From positions 1,188,407 to 1,252,406 of the forward strand of contig NW_022985447.1 of NCBI RefSeq assembly GCF_010093595.1: 64,000 nt of DNA. Direction: 5' to 3'. Source of the stretch: Mytilinidion resinicola (lineage: Eukaryota > Ascomycota > Dothideomycetes > Mytilinidiales > Mytilinidiaceae). Within the stretch, counting starts at the first letter, position 1; the number at the start of each line of letters is the position of its first letter. The notes beneath the pieces were generated by a model, which was not told the origin of the DNA, did no database searches, and worked only from the letters and a program-made list of their open reading frames with translations. A program made the translations under genes and the position numbers. Shown in pieces: positions 33,030-43,922 of the stretch.

Positions 33030-33722
33030 ATGGCTTCTCGACTCCCGATCGCGCGGGCAGCACGCCAATTCGCCTCTTCGGCCGCTCGTCGTCCCTCTGC
33101 GCCTGTGGAATTCTCTTGCAGAAGATGGCAGGCAGCTCCAGCGCTGCAGAGTCGGCTATTCTCGGTGTCCGCTGCAGGTGAGAAAGATTTTGGTTTTGAT
33201 AAAGCCCGATGTTTAGAGTTTCTAGTGTTGAGGCCCTAATATTTCTTGGGGGATTTTCAAAGAATAGTGTAATATGAGATCTGAACTAAAACCGTACAGT
33301 CCGTGAGAAGCAGTACACGGAAGACCACGAATGGATCGAGAAGTCCGCTGACGGAAAGACCTGTAAATCCCCCAATTACATACGAAATCCCAATATCTAA
33401 CACAGCCCAAGACACCCTTGGAATCTCCGAATACGCCGCCCACGCCCTCGGTGACGTCGTCTACATTGAGCTCCCCCAAATCGACCTAGAAGTCAGCGAG
33501 AGCGACGCAATCGGCGCCGTCGAATCCGTCAAATCAGCTTCAGACATCAACACGCCCGTCAGCGGCACTGTGACCGAAGTGAACAAAGTGCTAGAGGAGA
33601 AGCCGGCTCAGATCAACAAGGACCCGGAAGGCGAGGGTTGGATCGCGAAGATTGCGGTGACGGAGGAGCCGACGGGCAAGCTGATGACGGAAGAGGAGTA
33701 TAAGGCGTTTACTGAAGATTAG
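33030..33722 (+). CDS. GCV3: Glycine cleavage system H protein, mitochondrial
   Basis: The H protein carries the lipoyl arm that shuttles the aminomethyl group between the P, T and L proteins of glycine decarboxylase in the mitochondrial matrix. Three exons (33030-33177, 33300-33362, 33406-33722) give 175 residues. The first 45 or so are an Arg/Ala/Ser-rich presequence (MASRLPIARAARQFASSAAR). The mature part starts KQYTEDHEWIEKS. The lipoylation site is the Lys of AVESVKSASD (about residue 113). LGISEYAAHALGDVVYIELP and NKDPEGEGWIAKI are family hallmarks. Length and domain are complete. It shares a 146-bp upstream region with MRP17. Confidence 0.95.
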
Positions 33723-34096
33723 GAGAAGATTGGGGAATCTTGGGGATAATATCTGAGGTGTACATGATTTGGGAGGCCGGATTTTGCTCTTTCAACAATC
33801 GAGCGATTGAATTTTGGGTTGGTTTTCACAGATTCATCTATGTTCACTACGATCTCAAGGTACATGCACATTTGGTTGCCACTGATTCTTAACGTATTTG
33901 CTTTAGTGCTGTATTTCTATCGTTCGAAAAGCCTTGTACTACTGACTTCGACAGGCGCCGATTTGACATCCGGCATAAGCATTGGGTTCGCTTATTCACG
34001 GGTCTTCTAACAGGCTATCATCTGACTGTAATTCTTACTGCTGTCTTTTACCTAATAGCACCCCAGGATCAGTCCACCCTCATACCATATTATCCA
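33723..34096. other. Convergent intergenic region
   Basis: Between the stop of GCV3 and the predicted end of the minus-strand membrane protein gene. No gene or repeat is supported. Confidence 0.5.
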
Positions 34097-35080
34097 TCAA
34101 TGATGCTTTCTCGTCAACAAACACCCATCCTTTCTCTCCCTCGCTCTCAGCATCCAAAAAAGCGCTCGTATCTCCGCCTTTTTTCTCATAAAAAATTCTT
34201 CGTTTCTTCTCCCACATCTCGTCCTGCTCAATCCATCCATGGCGCAGTGACAGTCCTCTCCTGGGCACAAAAGCCAGCAGAACCCCTTTACTATGGCGAT
34301 GATGAAATGTGGGAAAAACCACGCAAGAAAGCACACATCAAACGCCAGGCTAGGCACCACCTCATCCAAGTCTCCTTTCCGGTGTTCACGCTTTGCCTCG
34401 GTACTGTCGGTCAACATCCCCGTAAGGATTATCAGCGGCATTAGGATCGCAAACAGCTTGAACAGCTTGAAATATGGCCCGAACACACTCCAAAACCTTT
34501 CTTTCTTTGCGGATTTCTGTCATAGTTGAAATTTAGTGTGAAATTTGTCCATTTAATTTCGAGGGGTTACTCACATCTACGTCCCACATCCTCAGCAACA
34601 CACACACCACACCCCCCACAAAAAAACTGAACAAGCAAGCATTGCCCTCAGCCGTGCTAAGGTAGACTAGCCATAGATTTGTCCTACCCTCCAGCCTCTT
34701 CGCGCCTAACCAGTATATCATGGGATCTTGCTCGGCCTCAGCCACCGTCCCGCCTACGCACAGGAAGCGGCGAAGTAGTAGACGACTCAAATGAGCCAGT
34801 ATGACCAGATTTGATGTTTCATCCACCGCCTAAAGAGTAGGATGAGAAGGAGAGCTGCAACTTCGCGGCTGAGGGCAGAGAACGCAGAGAGGTTGGCTGA
34901 TGTTTGTTCCGCGAAGTAGGCCATGACGGCGATCATAGAGGTGGCTTCGAGGTAGCAGAGGATTACCTCTCCCTAGTGGAGGAGGCCTGGGGTACAAGTT
35001 GGGCCAGCAGGTTGCGGTGGTAGGGTAGCTTGCTTCTCGTTCAGGCAGTTGGTCTGGTTTTCGTTTGTGGTGGACGACAT
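34097..35080 (-). pseudogene. Multi-exon membrane protein gene with an in-frame stop, unknown family
   Basis: Two 3' exons are well supported. 34829-34575 encodes a hydrophobic segment (LFSFFVGGVVCVLLRMW), and 34516-34097 continues in phase 0 after a GTGAGT/CAG intron with two more membrane segments (LFAILMPLIILTGML; ACFF-like FLAWFFPHFIIAIV) and a basic tail. A plausible 5' exon starts at the ATG at 35080 and reads into a GAG|GTAATC donor at the correct phase. It contains TAG at 34975-34973, 35 codons in. Either the gene has been killed by this stop, or the real 5' exon differs from mine. The same 5' stretch has another open frame with hydrophobic residues (AALLLILLF). No family recognised. 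Confidence 0.4.
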
Positions 35081-35855
35081 TTTGTTTGCTCGAGACGAGA
35101 TGTTTTACTTTGGAGAAGTGGGTTGGGAGTGAAAGGTCTCGAGAGCGAGTGGGAAATATTTATGAGATTTGAGTGTAAAGGCTCGGATGGTTCGATGTCA
35201 GAGCATGCAACCTTGTTCCAAGGTTTAGTTGAGGTAGCAAGTTTAGAACCGTGGTTGAATTGAGCCTACCTCGATCAAGGACAGTTTCCTCACACCGCTC
35301 ATTATTGCCTATGGTGCCTCAAATCCATTTTAAAGCCCATATTAAAAGGTCTATAATCTTGAACGATCCGTAAACTCGCTGGGTCACCGTACGCGAAACG
35401 GCCATTGTCTACCACTCATGATACATTAATGTTCAAAGAAATACTAGAGCACCTCAAGTAGTGACAAGAGTATATTGAAGTACGAAAAACCCTACGGCGA
35501 GTTATTCTATCGTCACAAATTCTCAAGATACAGTCCTTAGAAGTTCCTCCAGGATTATTCTAGTTTGAGATGAATGCTCTGATTGGTGTAGCTGGGGTAC
35601 CTAGTGGCTTTGCGGACATCAGAGCCCGGATAAACACTCAACCCCAGCCTCGATCATCGTGATGTTTTCCGAGAGATCCACAGCTCTCCGCTTTAGATAT
35701 ATAAGTTACCGCTAATCTTATTCCGCTAGCTTCACGGTAAACTCTAATTTAACTACCACCCCCGCCATCACCATATTCATCTTGATATATACCCACCAAA
35801 ACCTCAACCCCCATATCCATCTACAAGAAACCACCCAAACCTCACCAACACCACT
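35081..35855. other. Divergent intergenic region
   Basis: Upstream of the membrane-protein gene (minus) and the oxidoreductase gene (plus). No gene supported. The last 150 bases form a C/A-rich leader (CACCACCC-type) typical of a fungal promoter and 5' UTR. Confidence 0.5.
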
Positions 35856-37160
35856 ATGTCCGCTCCTTCACCCCCTCCCACCTCCACTGCCGCCATCCCC
35901 TGCCCCAAAACCTCACCCCCCTACAACGTCGCCGTAATCGGCTACGGCCTCTCCGCCAAAATCTTCCAAATCCCCTTCCTCACCTCCCCAACCTACAAGC
36001 TCTACGGCATCGTCCAGCGCACTCCCAACCCCGCCTCCAACCCCGCCACTGATTTCCCCGGCACTATCGTTTGGCGCACCACAGACGCGATGCTCGCCGA
36101 CCCCGCCGTGCACATCGTCATCATCACCACTCTGCCCGACTCCCACTTCGCCCTCGCAGAAGCGGCTCTCAAGGCCGGCAAGCACGTCGTCGTCGAGAAG
36201 CCCTTCGTCCCCACGAGCGCAGAGGCGGACGCGCTGGCCGAGATCGCGCGACAGAGCGGCCGCAAGCTGGCGGTGTACCAGAACCGGCGCTTCGACGCCG
36301 ATTTCCGCACGATTCAGAAACTGATCAAAGAGGACGTCTTCGGCCGCATCGTGGAGTTCGAGACGCACTTTGACCGGCACACGCCAGTCAGTCCGGCGGG
36401 GTGGCGGCAGCAGGCCGGGCGGCCGGGGGTCGGGCAGGTGTATGATCTGGGGACGCATCTGCTGGACCAGGTGGTGTGTTTGTTTGGGATGCCGGCGCGG
36501 GTGACGGCGTTTGTGGGGAATCAGCGGAGTGGGAGGGAGATTGGGGGTGAGGTGGTGGGGGGTGAGGATGCGTTTACGGTGCTGTTGCATTATAGGGATG
36601 GCCTGTTAGTGACGGCGAAAGCGGCGGCGATTAGTCCTGAGAGCGAGCAGTTGAGGTTTTGGGTTAGGGGGGAGAAGGCGAGTTTTAGGAAGGTGAGTGA
36701 GGGGATTTCATACAGTGATGCGGTCGAAGCTTTTCCTACACATGCAAAATTCTCAGAGCGTATCGTAAGCGTTCCTATGGCTAATATTTTCCATCCTCAT
36801 AGTACCATCTTGACTGCCAAGAAGATCAACTCAAGGCTGGTCTTCGCCCTGGCGATCCCTTCTACGCTGTCGAGCCAGGGAGTCACTACGGTTTGTGCCA
36901 ACCCCCTCCCCTAAACTTAGAACATCATCTAACACGAAACAGGCACCTTGACTACAATCAAAGACGGCTCCTTCATCAGCGAAAAAGTCACCCCACCTAT
37001 TCCTGCAGCCACGTATACAGAGTTCTACCGCCTCTTCGCTAAAGCAATCGAAGAAGACGGCCCAGTCCCCGTGTCCGCAGAAGAAGCGAGCAAAGTGATC
37101 AAAGTAATCGAACTAGCTCAAGAAAGCTCGCGGTTGTTCCAAACCGTAAGTGTTTCGTAG
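35856..37160 (+). CDS. Gfo/Idh/MocA-family NAD(P)-dependent oxidoreductase
   Basis: Three exons (35856-36692, 36803-36890, 36943-37160) give 380 residues. Residues about 23-150 are a Rossmann fold with the nucleotide loop VAVIGYGLSAKIFQIPFL. The catalytic-site lysine motif is VVVEKPFVPT. The C-terminal alpha/beta domain carries VYDLGTHLLDQVV, the D-x3-H-x2-D type helix that lines the active site. The conserved YHLDCQEDQLKAGLRPGDP segment is encoded by exon 2, and its frame only appears after splicing. Relatives reduce or oxidise sugars, inositol-like compounds or dihydrodiols; the substrate cannot be read from sequence. The first exon is very C-rich at third codon positions. A GTAAGT near the end (37146) could mark a further intron, so the last few residues are uncertain. 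Confidence 0.88.
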
Positions 37161-37407
37161 ATAGATGATGAATGCATATGCAATTCGTTTCAGCATACTA
37201 CATGAGTCATGAAAGACGATCTAATTACATTGGGCTGCACAAGGGGGGTGGGATCGAGCTGAGTTCGTGGCCCTTTGTGAATCAGTTTGAATGGAGTGAA
37301 TGTTTGTGGATGAAAGTTGGGAAAGGACGCTGGGGTGGGTTCCAGCCAGACACATCATGGGATAGTAGCCGGAAAGGGGTCCTCCCGGTGACACAACAAC
37401 CCGTGCT

Positions 37408-37967
37408 CTACGTTATCGTCTCTAAATTCTTCCTATTTGTCACAACACCCTCCTTTACATCATCGTCCTGTTGACCTAACCCCCTACACGTGATCATCTC
37501 GCCCTGCACACCCATCTCGTTCCCGTTGTTCTCTGCTACGGCCTTCAATCGCGCCGCGGCACCAGAAAGGACAGAGAGGTTTGCGTCGAGGTCATCGTCT
37601 TCGGAGTCAAGCTCAAAGACGTATTTCCTGCGATTCTGGGTGGCGATGGTGGTAGTAGTGGAGTGAGGTTCCTCAGTCTGGGTAACAGAAAGCAAGTAAT
37701 CTTGCGCTGCAGGTCAACGTAAGCCGATCACCGATGTCATTTTGGAAGAGAGAGCAGCAAGAGTAGGGAGGGCTAGGTACTTGTAGATGTTGTCTCCTGT
37801 TTGATGGCTGTGCTAGTTCTATCGACGTTTCGTGCGCTCGATGTACGGGGTTTAGGACATCCTGGTATACTCCGCATGGGGGTCGGAGGGGTGTTCGAGA
37901 TGCTCACACTATTTTCCTCTTTGAGGGGTTGAGGGAAGGTAGAGGGCTCTATATCACGTGACGACAT
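37408..37967 (-). CDS. Small Sec9/SNAP-25-type SNARE-motif protein
   Basis: Two exons (37967-37781 and 37706-37408) give 161 residues. The N-terminal 80 residues are disordered and rich in Ser, Thr and Pro. From about residue 85 the sequence reads QNRRKYVFELDSEDDDLDAN, then LSVLSGAAARLKAVAENNGN, the opening of the C-terminal SNARE helix of Sec9-like proteins (DxNLxxLSGAAxRLxxLA). It ends DDDVKEGVVTNRKNLETI, matching the DxVDxxVxxNRxxLxxI end of that helix. The central Gln layer region (GEMITCRGLGQQ) is poorly conserved. There is only one SNARE helix and no membrane anchor. Full Sec9 has two helices and about 400 residues, so this is a truncated, divergent paralogue that could act in exocytic fusion, inhibit it, or be inert. 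Confidence 0.6.
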
Positions 37968-38164
37968 CTTTTCCCCAACTGAACAGGGCTTGGAGGTTTA
38001 CAAAATGATCATATATACCGGTGGATGCTCAAGCAGAGAATATGAAATTAGAAGGAGGTCGTGTGAGGTGGCTATCCTACATAATAATAGCATGAAGGCG
38101 CAGCAAAGCTAACAAGCACAGCCACCAATTGAAATACGCCAGGGGTAAGCTGCTTGGGATGGCA

Positions 38165-38941
38165 TCAGAAATCAAGCCGTGAACTCGTTGCTTGTTCCTT
38201 CATCAATTCAAACGCCTCATAAAACTCGGAGATGTCCCACGGCTCGTAGTCAGAAGGAGACAAAGCTTCAGTGCGGGAAGTGCGTGGAGGGGGAGGGGCG
38301 AGCTGTAGATGTAAGCAGCGTCGTAGATTCTCATTGCCAAACGAGCATCTTTCCTTAAACCACGCTGCTGTCGCTTTAACACGCTCGGCGCGGTCTGGAT
38401 TCCCAAAGTCGATGAAGTAGGGTCGGTAGACGACACCATCAACGCCAGTGGCATGTAAAAGAAACGTCATGTCTTGCAAATTGGGAAACACCCTAAGCAA
38501 CCTTTGACAGCCCCAGACCACCCTTGGCCAGAACTTGCTTTCCCAGTCAGCGCCTCCGTTGGTAGGATCGATCAAGGCCTCCGGGGCAAAGGGACTGCTT
38601 CCAAGTGTAACATGGCGGACGAGAGGGGCATAGCGGGCGGATGCAAAATCTCCTTCTGGCGTATAAAGGCGGAAATTGTTGCTTCCATATAGTATTGGAC
38701 TACACTCTGCGTGAAATTGGCGGCATGTTCGCATCATGCTTGTAGACAAGACTGATGCTAGAGGCACTGGTTCAGGCGGCCCGACACTCTTCTCTCTAAT
38801 ATTCTTCGCAGCCCAAACGACTCCCATGAACTGGTGTGGCTTCGTGTATATGATGATCGCTCCGGGAACCTGGAGTGCGTGCTCGTAGATAAGGTCGCGA
38901 AGCTCTCTGGGAAGGTCCAGAAAGTTTCTCTTGCCTGCCAT
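38165..38941 (-). CDS. F-box-like fungal protein of unknown function
   Basis: A single exon of 258 residues. It starts FLDLPRELRDLIYEHAL near residue 7, the short leucine-rich opening typical of a large fungal family often labelled F-box-like or 2EXR. Residues about 75-95 give the companion pattern MRTCRQFHAECSPILYGSNN, where a shared ancestor, old transcripts and a small helix are followed by YGSN/F. The rest has no known domain. These proteins may act in SCF-type complexes, but most are uncharacterised. An alternative ATG upstream (39001 region) would add a short unlike segment. No membrane region. Confidence 0.75.
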   Translation of the reverse strand: MAGKRNFLDLPRELRDLIYEHALQVPGAIIIYTKPHQFMGVVWAAKNIREKSVGPPEPVPLASVLSTSMMRTCRQFHAECSPILYGSNNFRLYTPEGDFASARYAPLVRHVTLGSSPFAPEALIDPTNGGADWESKFWPRVVWGCQRLLRVFPNLQDMTFLLHATGVDGVVYRPYFIDFGNPDRAERVKATAAWFKERCSFGNENLRRCLHLQLAPPPPRTSRTEALSPSDYEPWDISEFYEAFELMKEQATSSRLDF

Positions 38942-39392
38942 CCCGAGAAGAAGAATACTGCCTTGTTATAAGTCTGCATGATCTCGCTTGCCATTGAGTG
39001 ATGTGCTCTAGTACCTTTCAAAGATATGGATACAATTTGAAGATTGCTGAGACAAGATTTAGGCCAGCTTTTGCAGGCTTTGTCAGATTAGAGTCTGACG
39101 AGGCCAACTTGGAGGTGATGTCAAGCAAGCAAGAGTGGCGCGGCGGAGATGAGCGCTGATGCACAATATGATTAAATTACTAGAAGAACTCCTGGGTACT
39201 TGAGGACGGTGGTCGTTGGTGTTCGAAAATTGGGAGTGGGGTGAGGTCCAAGGGTCCTGGGGTCCTGGAGAGGCGCGTGGGGCGGCCCCGAAATCATGCT
39301 AGGCCAGGAGCGACAAGCCTAGGTATCCTCAAACCCAAGGCGTCCTAGCTACATAGTACCACCGGCGGTAACCCCTGACAATATCCTATTCT
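38942..39392. other. Intergenic region
   Basis: Between two minus-strand genes. No supportable feature. Confidence 0.45.
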
Positions 39393-40070
39393 CTACCCGT
39401 CGACTGGCCCCTCAGCTAGTAAATCTAGAAACTCTGGAACTACATCTTCATAGACAGCCCAACCATGTTCTCCATACTCATGCGGAGCCATTTTAACTAA
39501 GAAGACATCACCCCAAAAATGGTCGCGGATACCAATATCGTTCACAGAACTACCCCTGATCCAGGCGGGAACAGACAAATTTTCCGGTAGATCATCAACG
39601 GCGAAGGAGAAAAAAACGTAATAGGCTCCCGTGCAAGACGAACGGTGCTGTTGCAAGAGATGAAACTTTTGACTGAGAAGATACCGCTGTCGGAGATACT
39701 GTAGTTGCACGCGATTATGACGTTGGGGGGACTGAAGCAGTCGCTGGAAATGATGTTTTTGCTGGAGATGATGCTGTCGTTCGACCTGGAGATGTTGCTG
39801 GAGATCAAGTCTGCACAGGTCGCGATATTCCCAGACTCGTTCCGTATTCCAATAGTGGCGTAGGTCAGGAACGTGGAACAGGAAGCTGTCCATGCCACTG
39901 GAGTCGCTTATCGTGCTAAGTGAAAGGAGATGGGCCGGAGCGCCGTCGGCTGGTATTCTGACACCAGTGATGGTGACAGGTGGAGGACTTGCCGGCCGCT
40001 CTTTTTTCCAGCCAAGGAAGGACCAGATTGAAGCGGCCATTGTGAAAGTCGGCGTAAGATAGAAGTCCAT
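39393..40070 (-). CDS. Hypothetical protein with a Gln/His-rich central helix, 225 aa
   Basis: A single-exon frame from an ATG (MDFYLTPTFTMAASIWSFLG). Residues about 85-150 are rich in Gln, His, Leu and Arg in a long likely helix (LQQHLQVERQHHLQQKHHFQ). The C-terminal 75 residues look like a globular domain (AYYVFFSFAVDDLPENLSV, then MAPHEYGEHGWAVYEDVVPE). I recognise no family. The length and the ordered C-terminal part favour a real gene, but the Gln/His block could be expanded repeat sequence. Confidence 0.5.
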   Translation of the reverse strand: MDFYLTPTFTMAASIWSFLGWKKERPASPPPVTITGVRIPADGAPAHLLSLSTISDSSGMDSFLFHVPDLRHYWNTERVWEYRDLCRLDLQQHLQVERQHHLQQKHHFQRLLQSPQRHNRVQLQYLRQRYLLSQKFHLLQQHRSSCTGAYYVFFSFAVDDLPENLSVPAWIRGSSVNDIGIRDHFWGDVFLVKMAPHEYGEHGWAVYEDVVPEFLDLLAEGPVDG

Positions 40071-40504
40071 GCAGAGTTACGAATGGTCTCGAGTGAGTGA
40101 GGCCTATCCGGCAATGCGACACCCAGGGTGTAGATTCTGGAGCACTTCAAAAATGACGCTCGGTGGGGTAGGTAGAAAACCTAACAGGCATGTTTCGAAT
40201 GGCAGAATCATGAATTATTACACCTTATATCCTCCAACTCGGTCTTAGAAGTACTGGACTGCCTACATTGCAGGTCTCTTGCTTAGCCAACGTTTCCTGA
40301 CACTTGGAAGATCATTTCCGACGGGATAAGCCTCAAATGATCTAAATTTGCACGAGCTCTCCCTAGACCTGCATCATTGCGGCACAGCAGCGCTTCTGCG
40401 TTTCAGCAGTGCAGCCTTCCTACAGTACTGGTTGGTTGCTAGATTGACAAGTGTAGGTGGCCCCAAGCCTGTCATGGCTGAGATGAAACTCTTTCGCAAT
40501 TCAA

Positions 40505-41690
40505 TTGACACGACCTTCCGAAATTTATCAAACTACTTATGGCCCACGATACAGTTGTCCATTTGAACGGATGGATACAAGCCCCAAACCTAAGAGGCAC
40601 AGACAGCATCATCTGAAACTGTTTCTTCGCGATCTTCGTCTGCACCTAGACGGTCCAAGGGTCCTACACCTCAATGTACCTGCGCAGGGCGAACGCTCCT
40701 GGCAGACATACGTACGAAAAACCCGATGGATGATCATGGCGATCATCGTTCCAGAACTAGTCACGGCGTCTGCTTTTGCGCAGAGAATAGCCGCCCAAGA
40801 CTTCGTGCGCTCCATAAGCCAAATCGTCGGTTGCGAGGAATGGTCGCTCTGCCATGCTTTCTATCTAAATATGGGCGGGGCATGGCTCCAGCCTCGTGAC
40901 GGTAAAGCGTTTCCAATCAACGCGACACAGCTCGAGTTCCTAGTCAAAAGAGAGGCGATGAAAGTTCCCGACTTGAAAAAGAGGGACATATGGGATCGCA
41001 GCAAAGCGGACAAGTTCGCAAAACTATTAACTTGTTTGCAGATTTTCTAGCTAGCAGTACAATCGGCCGGACGAGGCGCTCAGAACCTCCGTGTTACTCC
41101 GCTAGAGATTGCAACCTTAGGCTTCATGATACCATCCCTAGCTACTTTCATTTTGTGGTTCTCTAAACCCGTTGATATGGAGGTGCCGACCACGTTGGTA
41201 ATCGACATTTCCACCCAAGAGCTTCTCGGAAGGTCAGCCCGCAGAACTCCAACTGGAGAGAGACCCCGCTGAACTTTATTCAAAAGGTCAATACTCCAAG
41301 CTTCACATCACATTTGATCATCCCAAACACGTGGTGGCCGGGTAGGAAGAGGTTTATAGGCCCAGCGACCCTCATACGAAACGATGGGTTTGGACTGAAA
41401 TACTCAATTCTTGACCAAGTAGTCGTAGCTTCTGTACGGGCTGGCTATGCAGGGACGCATTACTCGGTGTGGAATTTCAGCTTTCCAACCAAGACAGAGC
41501 TGCTTCACTGGAGATTGAGCTGCTTGATCATGACTGGCTCAATGTTGGGTTTCTGGACAACGGGGAATCGCAAATTATTCCTCCTTTTCTCGTACTGCAC
41601 GCCAAGGGGAAGTTTAGAAAAGTGGCGTATGAACAACAAAAAGTCTCAGGAATCCAGATCACAATCGGGCTAGTCGAGGGACTGGCTTAA
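40505..41690 (+). pseudogene. Decayed fungal multi-pass membrane protein gene
   Basis: The sequence follows a family of uncharacterised membrane proteins common in filamentous fungi. The first part is recognisable from WQTYVRKTRWMIMAIIVPEL, then CEEWSLCHAFYLNMGG, the QLEFLVKRE segment and DRSKADKFAKLLTCLQIF. There TAG (41048-41050) replaces a Trp that I would expect. In the same frame the family continues LAVQSAGRGAQNLRVTPLEI and LGFMIPSLATFILWFSKPVD, then stops again at about 41271. In another frame VWNFSFPTKTELLHWRLSCL gives the last part of the family pattern. No good start codon is seen for the 5' part. At least one nonsense codon and one frame change make this a probable pseudogene. Confidence 0.7.
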
Positions 41691-41852
41691 TTATTTGCCA
41701 GGTTGACCTTGATTGCGCTGGCCTTTTCGTCGCTGAGGTCGTTGCCCAAGGGTGCATTTCAAACTGTGCAGTGGACAAATTTCTTGCCGCATTTCAATTG
41801 AGCGCGGCTTTCTTATCGAGGTTTTCCGGCGGGTGTTGATATTTTTCGGCTC

Positions 41853-43095
41853 TTACTGAGATGAATTGAAGCATTTGATAACTTCCAGTGCCACAGGGGC
41901 CCACTTCATAATGCCATTGTGACCTTAGCAATGTCAGCAATCGTGATGCACTTGAGGAAGAGTTATGAGAAGCTTGGGGTGAAAGCGAATCTCACATAGG
42001 AAGTATAGAGGCTCGATACATACCACCATAGCTTACTAGGACTTTCTTTATAAGTTTCTGCTCTCCTTCCCATTCCTGAACCGTGCCTCCGTCGCCAAGC
42101 CCAATGCTCTGACACACATTATTTATTTCACTTATCGAGTTGCGACTACCCAGCGCTTCTTGTACAGCATGATAGAACAACGTCTCGGTATTGAAGTCTA
42201 TCACCTCATCATTTTCCGCTGCAAAGAACGTCAATCGGAGAGAAATACTCGCACTCACAATGCGACTAATCCGGTGCTTGGTATCCCATCTGTCTTGAAA
42301 TCTAGCGAAAAACCACTTTCTAACAGGTTTGATGGCGTTTAGTGGTCCTAGTAGCGTGAAATGGCCAAGAATCTTATAGGACAAAATAGCAGTGGGCGCG
42401 TCGGGGAAGGCAGCACACAGCATTAGACCAGCAAGCTCAAAGCTAGGGTCCTTTCGAAGGAGTGCGTCGACTGCTCCACTTGCTACCGCTGTGCCGAGAC
42501 TTTGCGCAAGGAGAACGATGCGATTTGATGGGACCTTTCGAACCGTCGTAGCCCACTTGATCACCGATAAGGCGTCATCTATCAAGCCTACTTCAGAAGG
42601 AGAGCCCGAAGAGCGCGCGAAGCCGCGATAATCGAAGGACAGGACATGGATTTGTTGTGAAAGTCCAGAAGAGATCATGCGATATGCATCCGTGCGGCGT
42701 TCCTGGCCAACTGAGCCGGCGTTTCCATGAAAATAGATGACCAACCGACTCTCGGGGTCTCTGAGGAGTCTAATTGAGATGTTGTCTACACTTGCTGAGT
42801 CTCGAGCCAGAAAAGCGCGCTCATTCCTAGCATACAAGGCTAGAGGCGATACCAGCCATGCGTAGAGACTTTCCCCGTCTGATGTCGGTATTCGAAGTGG
42901 TAAGACCTGGTTGTGCAGGAATCCAGAACTTTCAGGCTTGTCAAGCTTCTGGCCCCACCATATTGGAGCCTTGTGGAAGTAGAATATGTGGCGCTGAAAT
43001 CTTCTGCTGGTGGACAGGACGACGCACGCGAAGATGCCCGTGGCGAGGCCTATCAGCGTGGCGGCGCACTTTTTGAAGACATGGTCAAGACTCAT
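41853..43095 (-). CDS. ABHD12-like serine hydrolase (monoacylglycerol/lysophospholipid lipase type)
   Basis: Two exons: 43095-42024 and 41923-41853, giving 380 residues. Splicing replaces an apparent early end by the tail YGGHNGIMKWAPVALEVIKC, which supplies the catalytic His in GGHN. One membrane segment lies at residues about 9-28 (KCAATLIGLATGIFACVVLS). Then an alpha/beta-hydrolase fold carries the oxyanion strand VIYFHGNAGSVGQERR, the nucleophile elbow AQSLGTA (Ser) and the acid in the AAENDEVIDF loop. The layout matches ABHD12/ABHD13-type hydrolases anchored in internal membranes. It lies head to head with a monoacylglycerol lipase-like gene 828 bp away, so two lipid hydrolases are neighbours. 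All triad residues are present. Confidence 0.88.
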
Positions 43096-43922
43096 CTCTT
43101 GATATGGACCCTGAAGCGAAGTGCAGATTGCTGCTTACGAGGGAACAGCTGAGGATCAATTGGGGACGAGAAGACTGTTTTGTCAGTGACGATGGAAACT
43201 GGGCTGCGATCGTGCGGCGCTTAGGCACATGTCACTGGGCTACAGTTGCCAATGCCAGCTCCTTGGCTGCAGAGCTACGTGCTACAATACCAGAAATCGA
43301 ATCGTTAGCGCCATTGCAATAATACTATGGTGTGTATCAGGGTCCATGCAGCGATTTACAGCTCTGCACAAGGCTTGTTGTGCAAAGCTCATCAGACATC
43401 ACGTGATCGCAGGGATCAGCCGTAAACATCAAAAGCACACAGTAGCAACGCGCACCTTGATAGTTCCACGTTTTTACATTATTTTTATGTGCATAGCACG
43501 TATAAGGATAGAAAATAGTTAGGGGTGTTAGAGTCTTATATTAGGTGGTTGCTCCGCTGATAGGTGTAGCACGTGTTATGCACGTGCTTAGCCCCTTATC
43601 TTCACCATTGCCCTCTCTCTCCCTCGCTTTTTCATACCTGATAAGGAAGCGCCCACGAAGTTAGAGAAGGGTTTCGTTTTCTCGCACCACAGCACTTACA
43701 CAGCCAAGGAGCCGGCATTGAAAAGTGTTCCCCCATGTCACTTCAGCCGCCCAGCCCCAACCCCTACATCAGTGCCTAGGTGGCACAGTTGGTTGGCTCG
43801 TTTCGGCCCAGCTCTCATCATCAACCGACCCGAGTTAGCTTTCCGTTCACCTCTTCCTAAATCCTCTTGCTGCTTGATTTGTGCATGTCGCCGTAGCTTG
43901 GGCAATTCATTGTGCCTTGAGA
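43096..43922. other. Divergent region between two lipid hydrolase genes
   Basis: Upstream of both hydrolases. No gene is supported. A tRNA A-box-like string (TGGCACAGTTGGTTGGC) at about 43790 has no B-box partner. Two CACGTG-containing motifs at about 43565-43585 (GCACGTGTTATGCACGTGC, an inverted E-box pair) are candidate regulatory sites. Confidence 0.5.
43566..43588. promoter_or_regulatory. Paired CACGTG E-boxes
   Basis: GCACGTG-TTAT-GCACGTGC holds two CACGTG hexamers 10 bases apart, centre to centre about one helical turn. bHLH factors of the Cbf1/SREBP/Ino type bind this hexamer. It lies 340 bp upstream of the monoacylglycerol lipase-like start and 470 bp from the ABHD12-like start. Function is inferred. 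Confidence 0.4.
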
